Positions 8,288 to 16,859 of a DNA stretch of 64,000 nucleotides are shown here, in pieces. Within the stretch, counting starts at the first letter, position 1. The number at the start of each line of letters is the position of its first letter. Position numbers and translations under genes: made by a program. Source of the DNA: Salicibibacter cibarius (GTDB taxonomy: Bacteria; Bacillota; Bacilli; Bacillales; Marinococcaceae); contig NZ_CP054705.1 of assembly GCF_016495725.1 (NCBI RefSeq), positions 2,604,001 through 2,668,000 of the forward strand. Reading direction: 5' to 3'. The notes beneath the pieces are model-generated. The model was given only the letters and a program-made list of their open reading frames with translations. It was not told the DNA's origin and ran no database searches.

Positions 8288-8848
8288 TTATGTTTGTCTC
8301 CCTTTATAAGCATCCGAACCTTGTTGATACAGATCATTCCCATAACAATCATTAATAACCGTCACCGGAAAATCCTTGATGGTAAGGCGACGAACTGCTT
8401 CAGGGCCCAAGTCTTCATAAGCAACGACCGTTTCAGCTTGGATTTTTTTGGACAACAGCGCTCCCGAACCACCGATGGCGCCAAAATAAATGGCATTATA
8501 TTTTTGGATAGCGGCTTTTACTTCTTCATTTCGATACCCTTTGCCGATCATCCCTTTTAATCCCAGAGAGAGCAATTTAGGTGTATATCTATCCATCCTT
8601 CCACTCGTCGTCGGGCCTGCCGAGCCGATAACCTGGCCGGGTTTCGCAGGTGTCGGCCCGACATAATAAATGACCTCACCTTCCAGATTTATAGGCAATT
8701 CTTCATTGGCTTCGATACGGTCCATCAATCGTTTATGAGCCGCATCCCTTGCCGCATAGACGTCACCGTTTAAAAGCACCCGATCCCCGGCTTTTAAATC
8801 TTGGACCTTTTCATCTGTTAAAGGAAGCGTTACTATTTTTTGTCCCAT
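8288..8848 (-). CDS. Class I fumarase-type hydratase, beta subunit
   Basis: 186 residues, equal to the C-terminal (beta) part of iron-sulfur class I fumarases and L-tartrate dehydratases, encoded as a separate gene. Motifs GPTPAKPGQVIGSAGPTTSG and GRMDRYTP are the expected substrate-binding segments. It lies 17 bases after the alpha-subunit gene, so the two form one enzyme. Enzymes of this class hydrate fumarate and often also mesaconate to citramalate; the other genes in this operon make a mesaconase role attractive, but the sequence alone does not separate the two. Confidence 0.82.
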   Translation of the reverse strand: MGQKIVTLPLTDEKVQDLKAGDRVLLNGDVYAARDAAHKRLMDRIEANEELPINLEGEVIYYVGPTPAKPGQVIGSAGPTTSGRMDRYTPKLLSLGLKGMIGKGYRNEEVKAAIQKYNAIYFGAIGGSGALLSKKIQAETVVAYEDLGPEAVRRLTIKDFPVTVINDCYGNDLYQQGSDAYKGRQT

Positions 8849-8865
8849 TCAAGTCCGTCCCTTTC

Positions 8866-9708
8866 TTATAAAGTCACTTCTTTATGCCGATTGGCATGGC
8901 ACTGGATGTTTACCGCCACCGGCAAAGCCGCGATGTGACAAGGGTGGACTTCAATCTTAACATCGAGGGCTGTTGTCGTGCCTCCCATGCCTTGCGGGCC
9001 GATTCCCAAATCATTGCATTGTTCGATCCATTTCTCCTCCAGTTCAGCAATCCGTTCATCTTTATGACGCACCCCCACAGGTCGAAGCAATGATTTTTTT
9101 GCAATGTAGGCGGATTTTTCGAAACTGCCTCCGATACCGACGCCAACGATCATTGGCGGACAAGCATTGGGACCAGCCAAGCGGACGGACTCCATCACGA
9201 ATGCTTCTATGCCTTCCAAGCCGTCAGACGGTTTTAACATTTGCAAGCGGCTCATGTTTTCCGCGCCACCGCCTTTTGCCGTAAATCGGATCGTAAGGTG
9301 ATCGCCTTCAACCATTTCCACATACGTAATGGCCGGTGTATTATCCCCGGTATTTTTACGGTCCAAAGGATCACGAACGATCGATTGACGCAAATAGCCG
9401 TCCCCATAACCTTTGCTTACCCCTTGATTAATGGCATCGTACAAATTTCCGCCCGTGATTTTGCAATCATACCCCAATTCAATAAAAAATACAGCCACTC
9501 CTGTGTCCTGGCACATGGGTATGCGTTCCTGCTTGGCAATTTCGGCATTATCCAACAACTGTTCAATAACATCCTTGCCAATCTCCGATTTCTCTGTTTT
9601 CATGGAAGATTGAAACGCCTGGATCATGTCATCGTCCAAATCGAAACTGGCCGTTTGGCACAGGAAAGCAACACTATCCGTGATGTCGTCCACATGGATT
9701 TCTCTCAT
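8866..9708 (-). CDS. Class I fumarase-type hydratase, alpha subunit
   Basis: 280 residues carrying the [4Fe-4S] cluster. The three expected cysteine ligands are visible: Cys66 in MCQDTG, Cys183 in GPNACPPM and Cys270 in NIQCHANRH. The NTGDNTPAITY and GGGAENMS stretches are typical of the alpha domain. The beta subunit follows 17 bases later, and the CoA-ester lyase gene lies 49 bases upstream in the same direction. Such oxygen-sensitive hydratases act on fumarate, mesaconate or tartrate; the context favours a branched C4/C5 diacid. Confidence 0.84.
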   Translation of the reverse strand: MREIHVDDITDSVAFLCQTASFDLDDDMIQAFQSSMKTEKSEIGKDVIEQLLDNAEIAKQERIPMCQDTGVAVFFIELGYDCKITGGNLYDAINQGVSKGYGDGYLRQSIVRDPLDRKNTGDNTPAITYVEMVEGDHLTIRFTAKGGGAENMSRLQMLKPSDGLEGIEAFVMESVRLAGPNACPPMIVGVGIGGSFEKSAYIAKKSLLRPVGVRHKDERIAELEEKWIEQCNDLGIGPQGMGGTTTALDVKIEVHPCHIAALPVAVNIQCHANRHKEVTL

Positions 9709-9757
9709 ATCCCATACCCGTCCTTTCCGGCAAAGACTCCCGAATAATCTGGCACTT

Positions 9758-10636
9758 TTATTCCTCCTTTAAAACCTCCATCATGTCCAACGTTCGCTGG
9801 GCGCCTTTCACAACGGGAACATCGATCATTTTGCCTTTCAGCTGAATCGCTCCGTCGCCTCGTTCTTTTGCTCGTTCATATGCATCGACAATTTCCAAAG
9901 CTTCTTGCACTTCCTGTTCCGAAGGCGTATAAGCGTGGTTCACGGGCTCGATCTGCTTCGGATGGATAATCATTTTGCCTTTAAAACCGAGGCGAATGCC
10001 CCGTTCTGTCTCTTCAACTAGCCCCTCTTCGTTATGGAAATCCGGATAGACGGTATCAATGGGTCCTTCAATCCCTGCCGCGTAGCTGCTGTTCACCAGT
10101 TGAGATTGAGCATAGAGCAATTCTTCGCCATAGCCGCTGATTTTCGTTTGCATATCTGCCGTGTAATCAATTGCCCCGAAACTAAGCCGTTCGATTCTCG
10201 GCGCGGCACGGGCAATCTCGTAACTGTTATGGACACCGAGCGCGCTTTCCAGCAATGGAAGTAACTCAATATGGCCAACGGGAAGACCGTTCTCTTCTTC
10301 CAACGTGGAAATCCATTCGTCCATTTCTTTAATATGGTCGGGATTCTCCGCTTTTGGCAGCACCAAGCCGTGGGCACCATTCCTGACACCTGCTTTAACA
10401 TCTTCACTAAAAAAAGGAGACGTGCTTTCATTCACCCTTAATAACTTGTAAGGCGCTTTATCGATATGTTTCTTTTGCAAATGTTGCGTTGCCATGTTCC
10501 TCGCCTGTTCCTTTTCTTCCAATGGAACTGCATCTTCAAGATCATAAATGACAACGTCTGCTTTCGTTTCCATCGCTTTTTCCATCGTCCGCGGATGATT
10601 GCCGGGCGCGAAAAGCCATGTGCGATGTTTTTTCAT
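9758..10636 (-). CDS. CoA-ester lyase (CitE / HpcH-HpaI aldolase family)
   Basis: 292-residue TIM-barrel lyase of the malyl-CoA/citramalyl-CoA/citryl-CoA lyase group. Seen: YDLEDAVP at 31-38, CoA/substrate Arg67 in LLRVNE, metal ligand Glu130 in LLESALGV and the Asp157 region in FGAIDYTAD. Start preceded by GAGAGGACGG. It lies in the operon with a hydratase and a CoA-transferase, exactly the enzymes needed to cleave citramalyl-CoA to acetyl-CoA plus pyruvate, or methylmalyl-CoA to propionyl-CoA plus glyoxylate. Which of these it does cannot be told from sequence. Confidence 0.84.
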   Translation of the reverse strand: MKKHRTWLFAPGNHPRTMEKAMETKADVVIYDLEDAVPLEEKEQARNMATQHLQKKHIDKAPYKLLRVNESTSPFFSEDVKAGVRNGAHGLVLPKAENPDHIKEMDEWISTLEEENGLPVGHIELLPLLESALGVHNSYEIARAAPRIERLSFGAIDYTADMQTKISGYGEELLYAQSQLVNSSYAAGIEGPIDTVYPDFHNEEGLVEETERGIRLGFKGKMIIHPKQIEPVNHAYTPSEQEVQEALEIVDAYERAKERGDGAIQLKGKMIDVPVVKGAQRTLDMMEVLKEE

Positions 10637-10672
10637 TTCCGTCCTCTCCCTCTATTTTAGACTAAAATAATA

Positions 10673-10699
10673 CAACGGTTCTAGAAAAACTAGAACCGT
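10673..10699 (-). terminator. AACGGTTCTAG hairpin between acyl-CoA dehydrogenase and CoA-ester lyase genes
   Basis: An 11-bp perfect stem AACGGTTCTAG/CTAGAACCGTT with a five-base A loop sits in the 72-bp gap inside the minus-strand operon. The T-tract is poor in the leftward direction, so it may lower downstream expression rather than end it, or be an mRNA-processing hairpin. Confidence 0.5.
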
Positions 10700-10708
10700 T
10701 TGTCATCA

Positions 10709-11866
10709 TCAAAACGACCGGGGCAAGCCGAGCACGTGTTGACCAACATAGCTACGGATTAAATTATTCGTGATCGGAGCGACCATAAAGAGACGTGCTT
10801 CCCGAAATTTGCGCTCAATATGATACTCTGCCGCAAATCCGTACCCGCCGTACGTATCCATCGCGCTGTTTGCTGCTTTCCAAGTGGCTTCAGAAGTCAA
10901 AAACTTCGCCATGTTTGCTTCTTCTCCGCAGTTCTCTCCTTGATCAAATAACTCCGCTGCTTTGTCACGCATCAATGTCGCTGCCTGTATGTTCATGTAG
11001 TCTTCAGCCAATGGAAATTGCACGCCTTGATTTTGGCCAATGGGACGATTAAAGACGACGCGTTCGTTCGCGTAGTTGACCGCTCGGTCGATAAAATATA
11101 AACCGTCGCCGACACTCTCCGAAGCAATCAAAATACGCTCGGCATTCATCCCGCCCAAGACATATTTGAACCCTTTTCCTTCTTCACCGATTAAGTTTTC
11201 CTTATGGATTTTTGCCCCTTCAATGAATACTTCCGTTGTGGCATGGTTAATCATCGTGTCAATCGGGCGAATATCGATATGTTCCGCTTGCTCGTTCATA
11301 TCGAGCACAAACAAGCTTAGGCCATCGGTTTTTTTCTTTTCCTGCCCTTTCGGTGTCGTGCGTGCAAGAAGTAGCATTAAATCGGAATATTTGGCTCTTG
11401 ATGTCCAGATTTTCTGGCCATGGACGATATAGTGATCACCTTGTTTTTCGGCGAACGTGGAAATGCTCGTCGTATCGCTTCCGGCCGTCGGCTCTGTGAT
11501 CCCAAACGCTTGCAATCGTTTTTCACCTGAGGCAATCGGTGGGAGCCAACGTTGTTTTTGCTCTTCCGAGCCATGACGAAGGATGGCCCCCATCGTATAC
11601 ATTTGCGCGTGTCCGGCAGCCGCGTTTCCGCCGGAACGATTAATTTCCTCCATTATAATGCCCGCTTCTGTCATCCCAAGACCGGCACCGCCGTATTCTT
11701 CCGGAATTAAAACGCCTAACCACCCTTCATCGGTCAATGCTTGGATGAATTCTTCGGGGTATTCATGCCGTTTATCGATATCCTGCCAATACGACTCCGG
11801 AAAACGCTCGCATAAACTACGTACACTTTTTCGAATCATGTCATGATCTAGTTTTGTTTGTGTCAT
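10709..11866 (-). CDS. Acyl-CoA dehydrogenase family protein
   Basis: 385-residue FAD flavoenzyme with the three acyl-CoA dehydrogenase domains. FAD-binding and substrate segments include FGITEPTAGSDTTS and WTSRAKYSD, and the catalytic glutamate should be the one in GFAAEYHIERKF near the C-terminus. Start preceded by AGGAGG seven bases upstream. In an operon with a MaoC hydratase and CoA-ester lyase it would oxidise a saturated acyl-CoA such as methylsuccinyl-CoA to the unsaturated hydratase substrate; this substrate is an inference from neighbours. Confidence 0.85.
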   Translation of the reverse strand: MTQTKLDHDMIRKSVRSLCERFPESYWQDIDKRHEYPEEFIQALTDEGWLGVLIPEEYGGAGLGMTEAGIIMEEINRSGGNAAAGHAQMYTMGAILRHGSEEQKQRWLPPIASGEKRLQAFGITEPTAGSDTTSISTFAEKQGDHYIVHGQKIWTSRAKYSDLMLLLARTTPKGQEKKKTDGLSLFVLDMNEQAEHIDIRPIDTMINHATTEVFIEGAKIHKENLIGEEGKGFKYVLGGMNAERILIASESVGDGLYFIDRAVNYANERVVFNRPIGQNQGVQFPLAEDYMNIQAATLMRDKAAELFDQGENCGEEANMAKFLTSEATWKAANSAMDTYGGYGFAAEYHIERKFREARLFMVAPITNNLIRSYVGQHVLGLPRSF

Positions 11867-11881
11867 TTGTCATCCTCCTGA

Positions 11882-12403
11882 TTATTGAGAGTTTTCCCGA
11901 TGAACTTTTTCAAATAAATCATTTCTTCCTGAAGGCGCATGGTCTTTTTTATAGACCATAAATGTCCGTTTGTAATCGATGACAACTTGGCCTTCCTGAT
12001 TGTACCCATATGTTTTCACCGTGACGATGCCTACATTTTCCCTTGAACCGGATTCTCTTTTATCCAAGACCTCGGAATAAGAATAGATCGTATCCCCTTC
12101 GAAAACGGGATTGGGCAATCGAATATCTGTCCAACCGAGATTAGCCATCACATTTTGGGATAAATCATTTACCGACTGGCCGGTAACAAGCGCAAGGGTG
12201 AACGTTGAATTCACAAGTGTGCGACCGAAATCTGTTTGTTCAGCATAATGATCATCAAAATGAATCGGGTTCGTATTTTGCGTTAGCATCGTAAACCAAC
12301 TGTTATCTGTCTTCGTAACCGTCCTTCCCAGTGGATGTTGATACACATCCCCTAATTCAAAATCCTCAAAAAAACGCCCTTTCCAACCATCTTTAACACT
12401 CAC
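11882..12403 (-). CDS. MaoC family hydratase, mesaconyl-CoA hydratase-like
   Basis: 173-residue hot-dog fold hydratase. The catalytic Asp/His region is visible as NTNPIHFDD, followed by LVNSTFTLALVTG and the substrate tunnel segment. GTG start, placed by AGGAGG seven bases upstream. Sequence texture (GRFFEDFELGDVY, then LGRTVTKTDN) recalls mesaconyl-CoA or itaconyl-CoA hydratases rather than polyhydroxyalkanoate hydratases. It lies 15 bases upstream of the acyl-CoA dehydrogenase gene and 34 bases downstream of the CoA-transferase gene, so it hydrates the product of one or both. Confidence 0.8.
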   Translation of the reverse strand: MSVKDGWKGRFFEDFELGDVYQHPLGRTVTKTDNSWFTMLTQNTNPIHFDDHYAEQTDFGRTLVNSTFTLALVTGQSVNDLSQNVMANLGWTDIRLPNPVFEGDTIYSYSEVLDKRESGSRENVGIVTVKTYGYNQEGQVVIDYKRTFMVYKKDHAPSGRNDLFEKVHRENSQ

Positions 12404-12437
12404 AATGATTCCTCCTTATGTTTGTCATTTATTGGAT

Positions 12438-13589
12438 TCATATTTTCATGTTCCCAAATCCAAATTCCTCCAATATCGAATTAGTATGTTCCCCAAGCGC
12501 GGGAACGTCCCCCATCACGGGTTCGACGCCACTGATCGATGCCGGGGGAATTAAAGCCTGAATGGAACCTTGGGGTGTATCGATCGCTTGCCAACGCTCT
12601 CTAGCTTGTAACTGCGGATGATCGAAGAATTCTTTCATGGAATTTAATCTCGCGTTTGCGATATTGGCGGTCTCCAACCGATCAATGATGGTATTTCTAT
12701 TTAACTTTGAAAAAATACCCTCGATCAATTCCTTCAATGCCTGTCGATGTTCAGAACGTTTGGCGTTACTCACAAACCTTTCGTCTTCGGCGGTTTCAGG
12801 CTTTTGTAAAACGTTTTCACAAAAACTCAGCCATTCCCGTTCATTTTGGAGGCCGACGAAAACGGTTTTTCCGTCCCCGCATCGAAACGGGCCATATGGA
12901 AAAATCGTTGAGTGGCTAGCCCCTTTTCGTTGCGGTTCTTCCCCGCCGTATGCTGCATAATACGTTGGGTAACCCATCCATTCGCCCAAGGCTTCCAGCA
13001 TGGAAACATTGACGGTTTGCCCTTCGCCGGTACGGGATCGCACGAGAAGTGCCGTAAGAATCCCGGAATACATGTACATGCCCGCGGCAATATCGGCAAT
13101 CGAGATACCTGCTTTCGATGGAACGTCTTCACTTCCAGTGATTGACACGAGGCCGGCTTCACACTGAACGAGCAGATCATACGCTTTTTTGTCTTTATAT
13201 GGTCCGGTGTCGCCGTATCCTGTTAAATTACACGTAATTAATGCCGGATACCGTTCACGAAGCACCTCTGTTCCATACCCCAACCGTTCCATCGCCCCTG
13301 GCGCGAGATTTTGAATAAATACATCCGCTTCAGCCAATAACCGTTCAAACACCGGTTTCGTTTTCTCCGATTTTAAATCAAGCGTCATTGATTCTTTCGA
13401 ACGATTTAACCAGACGAAATGGCTCGACATACCATGAACGGTGTTATCGTAATCACGGGCAAAATCACCTGTATGGGGACGTTCCACCTTGATCACCCTT
13501 GCGCCAAGATCAGCGAGCTGTCGTGTAGCAAAAGGCACGGCAACAGCTTGTTCAACGGAAAGAACCGTTATCCCTTCTAATGGTTTCAT
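12438..13589 (-). CDS. Class III CoA-transferase (CaiB/BaiF family)
   Basis: 383 residues from ATG 13589, chosen because AAAGGA precedes it; the longer frame lacks a binding site and runs toward the operator. The catalytic aspartate is Asp166 in GISIADIAAG. First gene of the C5-dicarboxylate operon and so the probable activating enzyme, making the CoA ester of mesaconate, itaconate or citramalate, or moving CoA between the two carboxyls of mesaconate as Mct does in Chloroflexus. Distinct in sequence from the other CoA-transferase of this window, so not a recent duplicate. Confidence 0.84.
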   Translation of the reverse strand: MKPLEGITVLSVEQAVAVPFATRQLADLGARVIKVERPHTGDFARDYDNTVHGMSSHFVWLNRSKESMTLDLKSEKTKPVFERLLAEADVFIQNLAPGAMERLGYGTEVLRERYPALITCNLTGYGDTGPYKDKKAYDLLVQCEAGLVSITGSEDVPSKAGISIADIAAGMYMYSGILTALLVRSRTGEGQTVNVSMLEALGEWMGYPTYYAAYGGEEPQRKGASHSTIFPYGPFRCGDGKTVFVGLQNEREWLSFCENVLQKPETAEDERFVSNAKRSEHRQALKELIEGIFSKLNRNTIIDRLETANIANARLNSMKEFFDHPQLQARERWQAIDTPQGSIQALIPPASISGVEPVMGDVPALGEHTNSILEEFGFGNMKI

Positions 13590-13646
13590 ATTGATCCTTT
13601 CTATTTTCCAGTAAGTTCTTGTATCCATCCGAAATGAACAGATAGG

Positions 13647-13662
13647 ATATTGTATCCAATAT
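13647..13662. promoter_or_regulatory. Operator ATATTGTATCCAATAT upstream of the CoA-transferase operon
   Basis: A 16-bp near-palindrome located 57 bases before the CoA-transferase start. Fifteen of the sixteen bases recur at 14362-14377 just before the GntR gene. Paired copies at the regulator and its target operon are the expected pattern for a local repressor. Confidence 0.68.
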
Positions 13663-13687
13663 TAATCTGCGAAAGCGATGATTCCTG

Positions 13688-14338
13688 TTAACCATCCTTC
13701 GCCTCGATAAACGCGATTAACCGTTTACCAGTATTGAGAATATGATCATGAAGCAAGGAAGACGCGCGTTCAGGTTCCTGGTCTTTTAATGCTTGAACGA
13801 TTTGTTTATGACCTTCATTCGATTTCTCCATTTGTCCATGTAAAAATTCCGGCGTTTGCTGAGAATAACCATTCCACAACACTTGAATAAACGTGGAAAG
13901 CCGCTTCCATGGGCATCGCTTTAAGAGCAAATGGTGAAAATCAATATTGGTTTGAACGAACGCTTCATGGTCAGCCTGATCCATCCCTTTGATAAGCGAA
14001 TCCATATCAGCTAAATCTTTCTCCGTGATAAAGGGATATGCCTTTTCAAGCGCCATCTTCTCCAATTCCGAACGCAAAACATAATTTTCATGGATCGCTT
14101 CCGTGTCCACTTCGTTAACAAAAGCACCCCGGTAAGGTTCGATCTTGACGAGCCCTTCAATTTCCAATTGCTTTAATGCCTCCCGAATCGGCATTCTGCT
14201 GATCCCTAATTGTCTGGCCAATTGTTCCTGAACCAATTTTTTTCCGGGCGGGAAATCCCCGCTTAGAATCGCCTTTCGAATCGCATTACAGGCTTTTGTT
14301 TCAATTGAATCTTTATTTTCTAACTGAAAATTTTCCAT
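13688..14338 (-). CDS. GntR family (FCD-type) transcriptional regulator
   Basis: 216 residues from ATG 14338, which has AAGGAG seven bases upstream. N-terminal winged helix with ISRMPIREALKQLEIEGLV, then a helical FCD effector domain with HENYVLRSELE and a FHHLLLKRC segment. It lies directly upstream of the CoA-transferase operon on the same strand, and a shared 16-bp operator precedes both. Likely local repressor of the C5-dicarboxylate genes, released by an acid or CoA intermediate. Confidence 0.83.
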   Translation of the reverse strand: MENFQLENKDSIETKACNAIRKAILSGDFPPGKKLVQEQLARQLGISRMPIREALKQLEIEGLVKIEPYRGAFVNEVDTEAIHENYVLRSELEKMALEKAYPFITEKDLADMDSLIKGMDQADHEAFVQTNIDFHHLLLKRCPWKRLSTFIQVLWNGYSQQTPEFLHGQMEKSNEGHKQIVQALKDQEPERASSLLHDHILNTGKRLIAFIEAKDG

Positions 14339-14361
14339 GATCATTCTCCTTGAGATATAGT

Positions 14362-14377
14362 ATATCGTATCCAATAT
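14362..14377. promoter_or_regulatory. Operator ATATCGTATCCAATAT upstream of the GntR gene
   Basis: Differs at one base from the site at 13647-13662. It lies 24 bases before the regulator start codon, a position expected for autoregulation. Confidence 0.65.
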
Positions 14378-14423
14378 ACTCTTTCAATAGCATGTGAATA
14401 ATTTTTGAATTTTTATTGACGCT

Positions 14424-14627
14424 CTACTCATCTTCCTGTTTCTTTTTATCCATATACGCTTGCAAAAAGGGGTACGGAATACCAACGATCGCAAATAATG
14501 TTATTATGAGCGGAATCCCTTCTATTTCCATAAGAAACACATAATTCAGGATGATTAATAAAATGGCACCGAAAAACACACCGAATAGCCATTTGAGGTA
14601 TGCATGTATATAATATCGAATCGTCAT
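14424..14627 (-). CDS. Small membrane protein, unrecognised
   Basis: 67 residues from ATG 14627, which has GGAGG seven bases upstream (the longer frame to 14690 has no binding site). Two hydrophobic helices (about 11-32 and 37-57) with the short loop MEIEGIP between them and a strongly charged C-terminus DKKKQEDE. Stands between the GntR gene and the divergent LctP gene. I do not recognise the family. The clear ribosome binding site and clean membrane topology argue that it is real. Confidence 0.6.
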   Translation of the reverse strand: MTIRYYIHAYLKWLFGVFFGAILLIILNYVFLMEIEGIPLIITLFAIVGIPYPFLQAYMDKKKQEDE

Positions 14628-14709
14628 GGCGTTTCCTCCGTTCTTCGTCTTCTTCCATCCTACCACCGGGAAAACGGTCATGCCAGACATTTTCTGTCAA
14701 GATTCCCTG

Positions 14710-14739
14710 TTGACATTTTCGTAATTTTCATGCTAAATA
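14710..14739 (+). promoter_or_regulatory. Promoter of the lactate/glycolate permease gene
   Basis: TTGACA at 14710-14715, an 18-base spacer and TAAATA at 14734-14739 preceded by an extended TG (TGCTAAATA). It fits a SigA promoter. The cre site begins immediately after the -10 element. Confidence 0.65.
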
Positions 14740-14740
14740 A

Positions 14741-14755
14741 ATGTAAACGGTTTCA
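14741..14755 (+). promoter_or_regulatory. CcpA cre site
   Basis: ATGTAAACGGTTTCA matches the cre consensus WTGNAANCGNWNNCW at every defined position. It overlaps the expected transcription start of the permease gene, where bound CcpA would block transcription when preferred sugars are present. Confidence 0.75.
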
Positions 14756-14821
14756 TAATGAGGTGGTGACAAAAGAGCAGCGAGCAGCACCGGTTCATTT
14801 TTAACATAAGGAGGCAACGTA

Positions 14822-16618
14822 ATGGCGTTAGGTGTTTTAGCTTTATTGGCATTATTACCGATCCTTGTCGTCTTTTTCCTTATTGCCGTGTTGAATTGGT
14901 CCGCGAAAAAAGCGATGCCGGTCGCGCTTATCCTAACCATATTAATGGCATTGATCATCTGGGGGACGGATTTCTCACAGGTGAGCGCAGCTGTCATTAA
15001 TGGTGTTGTCCTGGCATTGGAAATTTTATTCATCGTTTTTGGAGCAATTTTGCTGCTTAATACATTAAAAGAAAGCGGAGCGCTGCAAGCGATTCGATCC
15101 GGATTTACAAGTATCTCGCCGGACAGAAGAATTCAAGCGATCATTATCGCCTGGCTTTTCGGTTGTTTCATCGAAGGATCGGCCGGTTTTGGGACGCCGG
15201 CTGCAGTCGCCGCACCTTTGCTTGTCGCGATTGGATTTCCGGCGATGGCAGCTGTTGCAGTAGCGCTCGTTATCCAAAGTTCGCCTGTTTCTTTTGGCGC
15301 AGTAGGCACCCCGATCTTGGTCGGTGTCGGTTCAGGCCTGGAAGGTCAGGAAACAGTGATGACAGCGCTGGGAAGCATGCCATTTGACGAATTTATCCAT
15401 TCCATAGGTGTGCAAGTAGCCCTTACCCACGGGATAGCGGGAATTCTCGTTCCTTTATTAATGGCCGGTCTTTTGACGCGGTTTTTCGGAAAATCAAGAT
15501 CGTTTTCAGAAGGCTTTAAGGTTTGGAAATTCGCGCTTTTTGCTGCGTTCGCCTTCATTATCCCCTTTTATTTGGTGGCGTTGCTGCTCGGACCGGAATT
15601 TCCGGCCATGCTCGGAGGGTTGATCGGATTGTTGATTGTCGTTCCCGCCGCGAGAGCCGGTTGGTTCCAACCGAAGGAATCAGAGTTGTTCGACTTCGAA
15701 CCTCGGGAGCGCTGGGAACCGGAGTGGATCGGCAAGTTGCAAGACGCAGCTTCTAAAGAAGTGGCTAGTCGGAATATGGGGATGATAAAAGCCTGGTCGC
15801 CTTATATTATTGTTGCTTTTCTGTTAATCATTACGAGAGCCGTTGACCCCATTAATGATTTTTTACAACAGCCTGCCTTATCCTTTATATGGGAAGGCAT
15901 CTTCGGTTCGAACGTAACGGCGGAATTATCTCCGTTGTTCGTTCCGGGAATGTTCTTTGTCATCACATCCATAATCACTTATTTCATCCATGGCATGCAT
16001 CAACGAAAAGGCGCGTACGCGACAGCCTGGTCGGACACGTTCAAAACGTGGGTGGGCGCGGCCGTCCCCTTGTTGTTCGCGGTACCGATGGCACAAGTGT
16101 TTATCAACTCCGCGTCGGACGCTTATCAAAGCATGCCGATCGTTCTGGCGGAAGCAGCCACTAACATGGCCGGTGAAGCATGGCCGTTATTTGCACCCAT
16201 CGTCGGCGCTTTAGGTGCCTTCCTTGGTGGAAGTAACACGGTAAGCAATGTGATGTTCTCCCTCTTTCAATTTGGCACCGCCCAAAATCTTGGGCTCGAT
16301 ATTGCCGGCTCTAGAGTCATCGTTTCTTTGCAAGCGGTGGGAGGTGCTGCCGGCAACATGATCGCGGTTCATAATGTTGTCGCCGCTTCAGCAACCGTCG
16401 GCTTACTCGGAAGAGAAGGGTTATTGATCCGGAAAACATTAATCCCGATGGTCTATTATCTCGCCGTTGCCGGTATGCTCGGCATGGGCTTCATCATCGG
16501 CGGCATTAACTTCTGGTTCTTCACAGCCATCTTGTTCGCGATTGTCTACCTCTCTATTTTGGCAAAAAATAAAGGCAAGAACACGCCGATCGATACCGGA
16601 CGGAAACCTTCGGCATAA
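14822..16618 (+). CDS. lctP: L-lactate/glycolate permease, LctP family
   Basis: 598-residue polytopic carrier of the LctP family (L-lactate and glycolate proton symporters such as LldP and GlcA), with about 13-14 membrane helices. Start supported by TAAGGAGG seven bases upstream. The [22 protein letters not shown] region and [13 protein letters not shown] are recognisable family segments. It converges on the glcEFD genes across a strong terminator, which makes glycolate, or both glycolate and lactate, the likely substrate. Probably under CcpA control through the cre site. Confidence 0.88.
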   Translation: MALGVLALLALLPILVVFFLIAVLNWSAKKAMPVALILTILMALIIWGTDFSQVSAAVINGVVLALEILFIVFGAILLLNTLKESGALQAIRSGFTSISPDRRIQAIIIAWLFGCFIEGSAGFGTPAAVAAPLLVAIGFPAMAAVAVALVIQSSPVSFGAVGTPILVGVGSGLEGQETVMTALGSMPFDEFIHSIGVQVALTHGIAGILVPLLMAGLLTRFFGKSRSFSEGFKVWKFALFAAFAFIIPFYLVALLLGPEFPAMLGGLIGLLIVVPAARAGWFQPKESELFDFEPRERWEPEWIGKLQDAASKEVASRNMGMIKAWSPYIIVAFLLIITRAVDPINDFLQQPALSFIWEGIFGSNVTAELSPLFVPGMFFVITSIITYFIHGMHQRKGAYATAWSDTFKTWVGAAVPLLFAVPMAQVFINSASDAYQSMPIVLAEAATNMAGEAWPLFAPIVGALGAFLGGSNTVSNVMFSLFQFGTAQNLGLDIAGSRVIVSLQAVGGAAGNMIAVHNVVAASATVGLLGREGLLIRKTLIPMVYYLAVAGMLGMGFIIGGINFWFFTAILFAIVYLSILAKNKGKNTPIDTGRKPSA

Positions 16619-16628
16619 GGACAACCGG

Positions 16629-16660
16629 AAAAAGCGGCAGAGCGCTCTGCCGCTTTTTTT
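16629..16660 (+). terminator. Rho-independent terminator after lctP
   Basis: Stem AAAAGCGGCAGAG / CTCTGCCGCTTTT with a two-base centre followed by a T-tract. Symmetric A and T tracts would let it end transcription in both directions. Confidence 0.88.
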
Positions 16661-16723
16661 ATTTGATGCAAAATATAGCGCAATTTTTGGGGGAAATCTG
16701 AAACTATAATTTCCCTACATCCA

Positions 16724-16830
16724 TTAACCGTCTTCATGCATCTGAAAAATAACATCAAATTCATCTGGATTCATGCCAAAGTCTTTGGCAGTTCGCACTT
16801 TTGGCGCGTTTACTGAATTGCTGGCTTTAT
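16724..16830 (-). pseudogene. Short coding remnant
   Basis: On the minus strand a frame reads SVNAPKVRTAKDFGM then NPDEFDVIFQMHEDG and a stop at 16724. It has gene-like composition but no start or binding site, and the gap is only 240 bases. Probably the tail of a lost small protein; family not recognised. Confidence 0.25.
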
Positions 16831-16859
16831 GTCAATGCCCACGGATATTCTGTCATTTC

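Noticed and set aside
15926-16164. Overlapping ORFs on both strands inside lctP
   Set aside because: Shadows of the well-supported LctP frame with no independent start signals.
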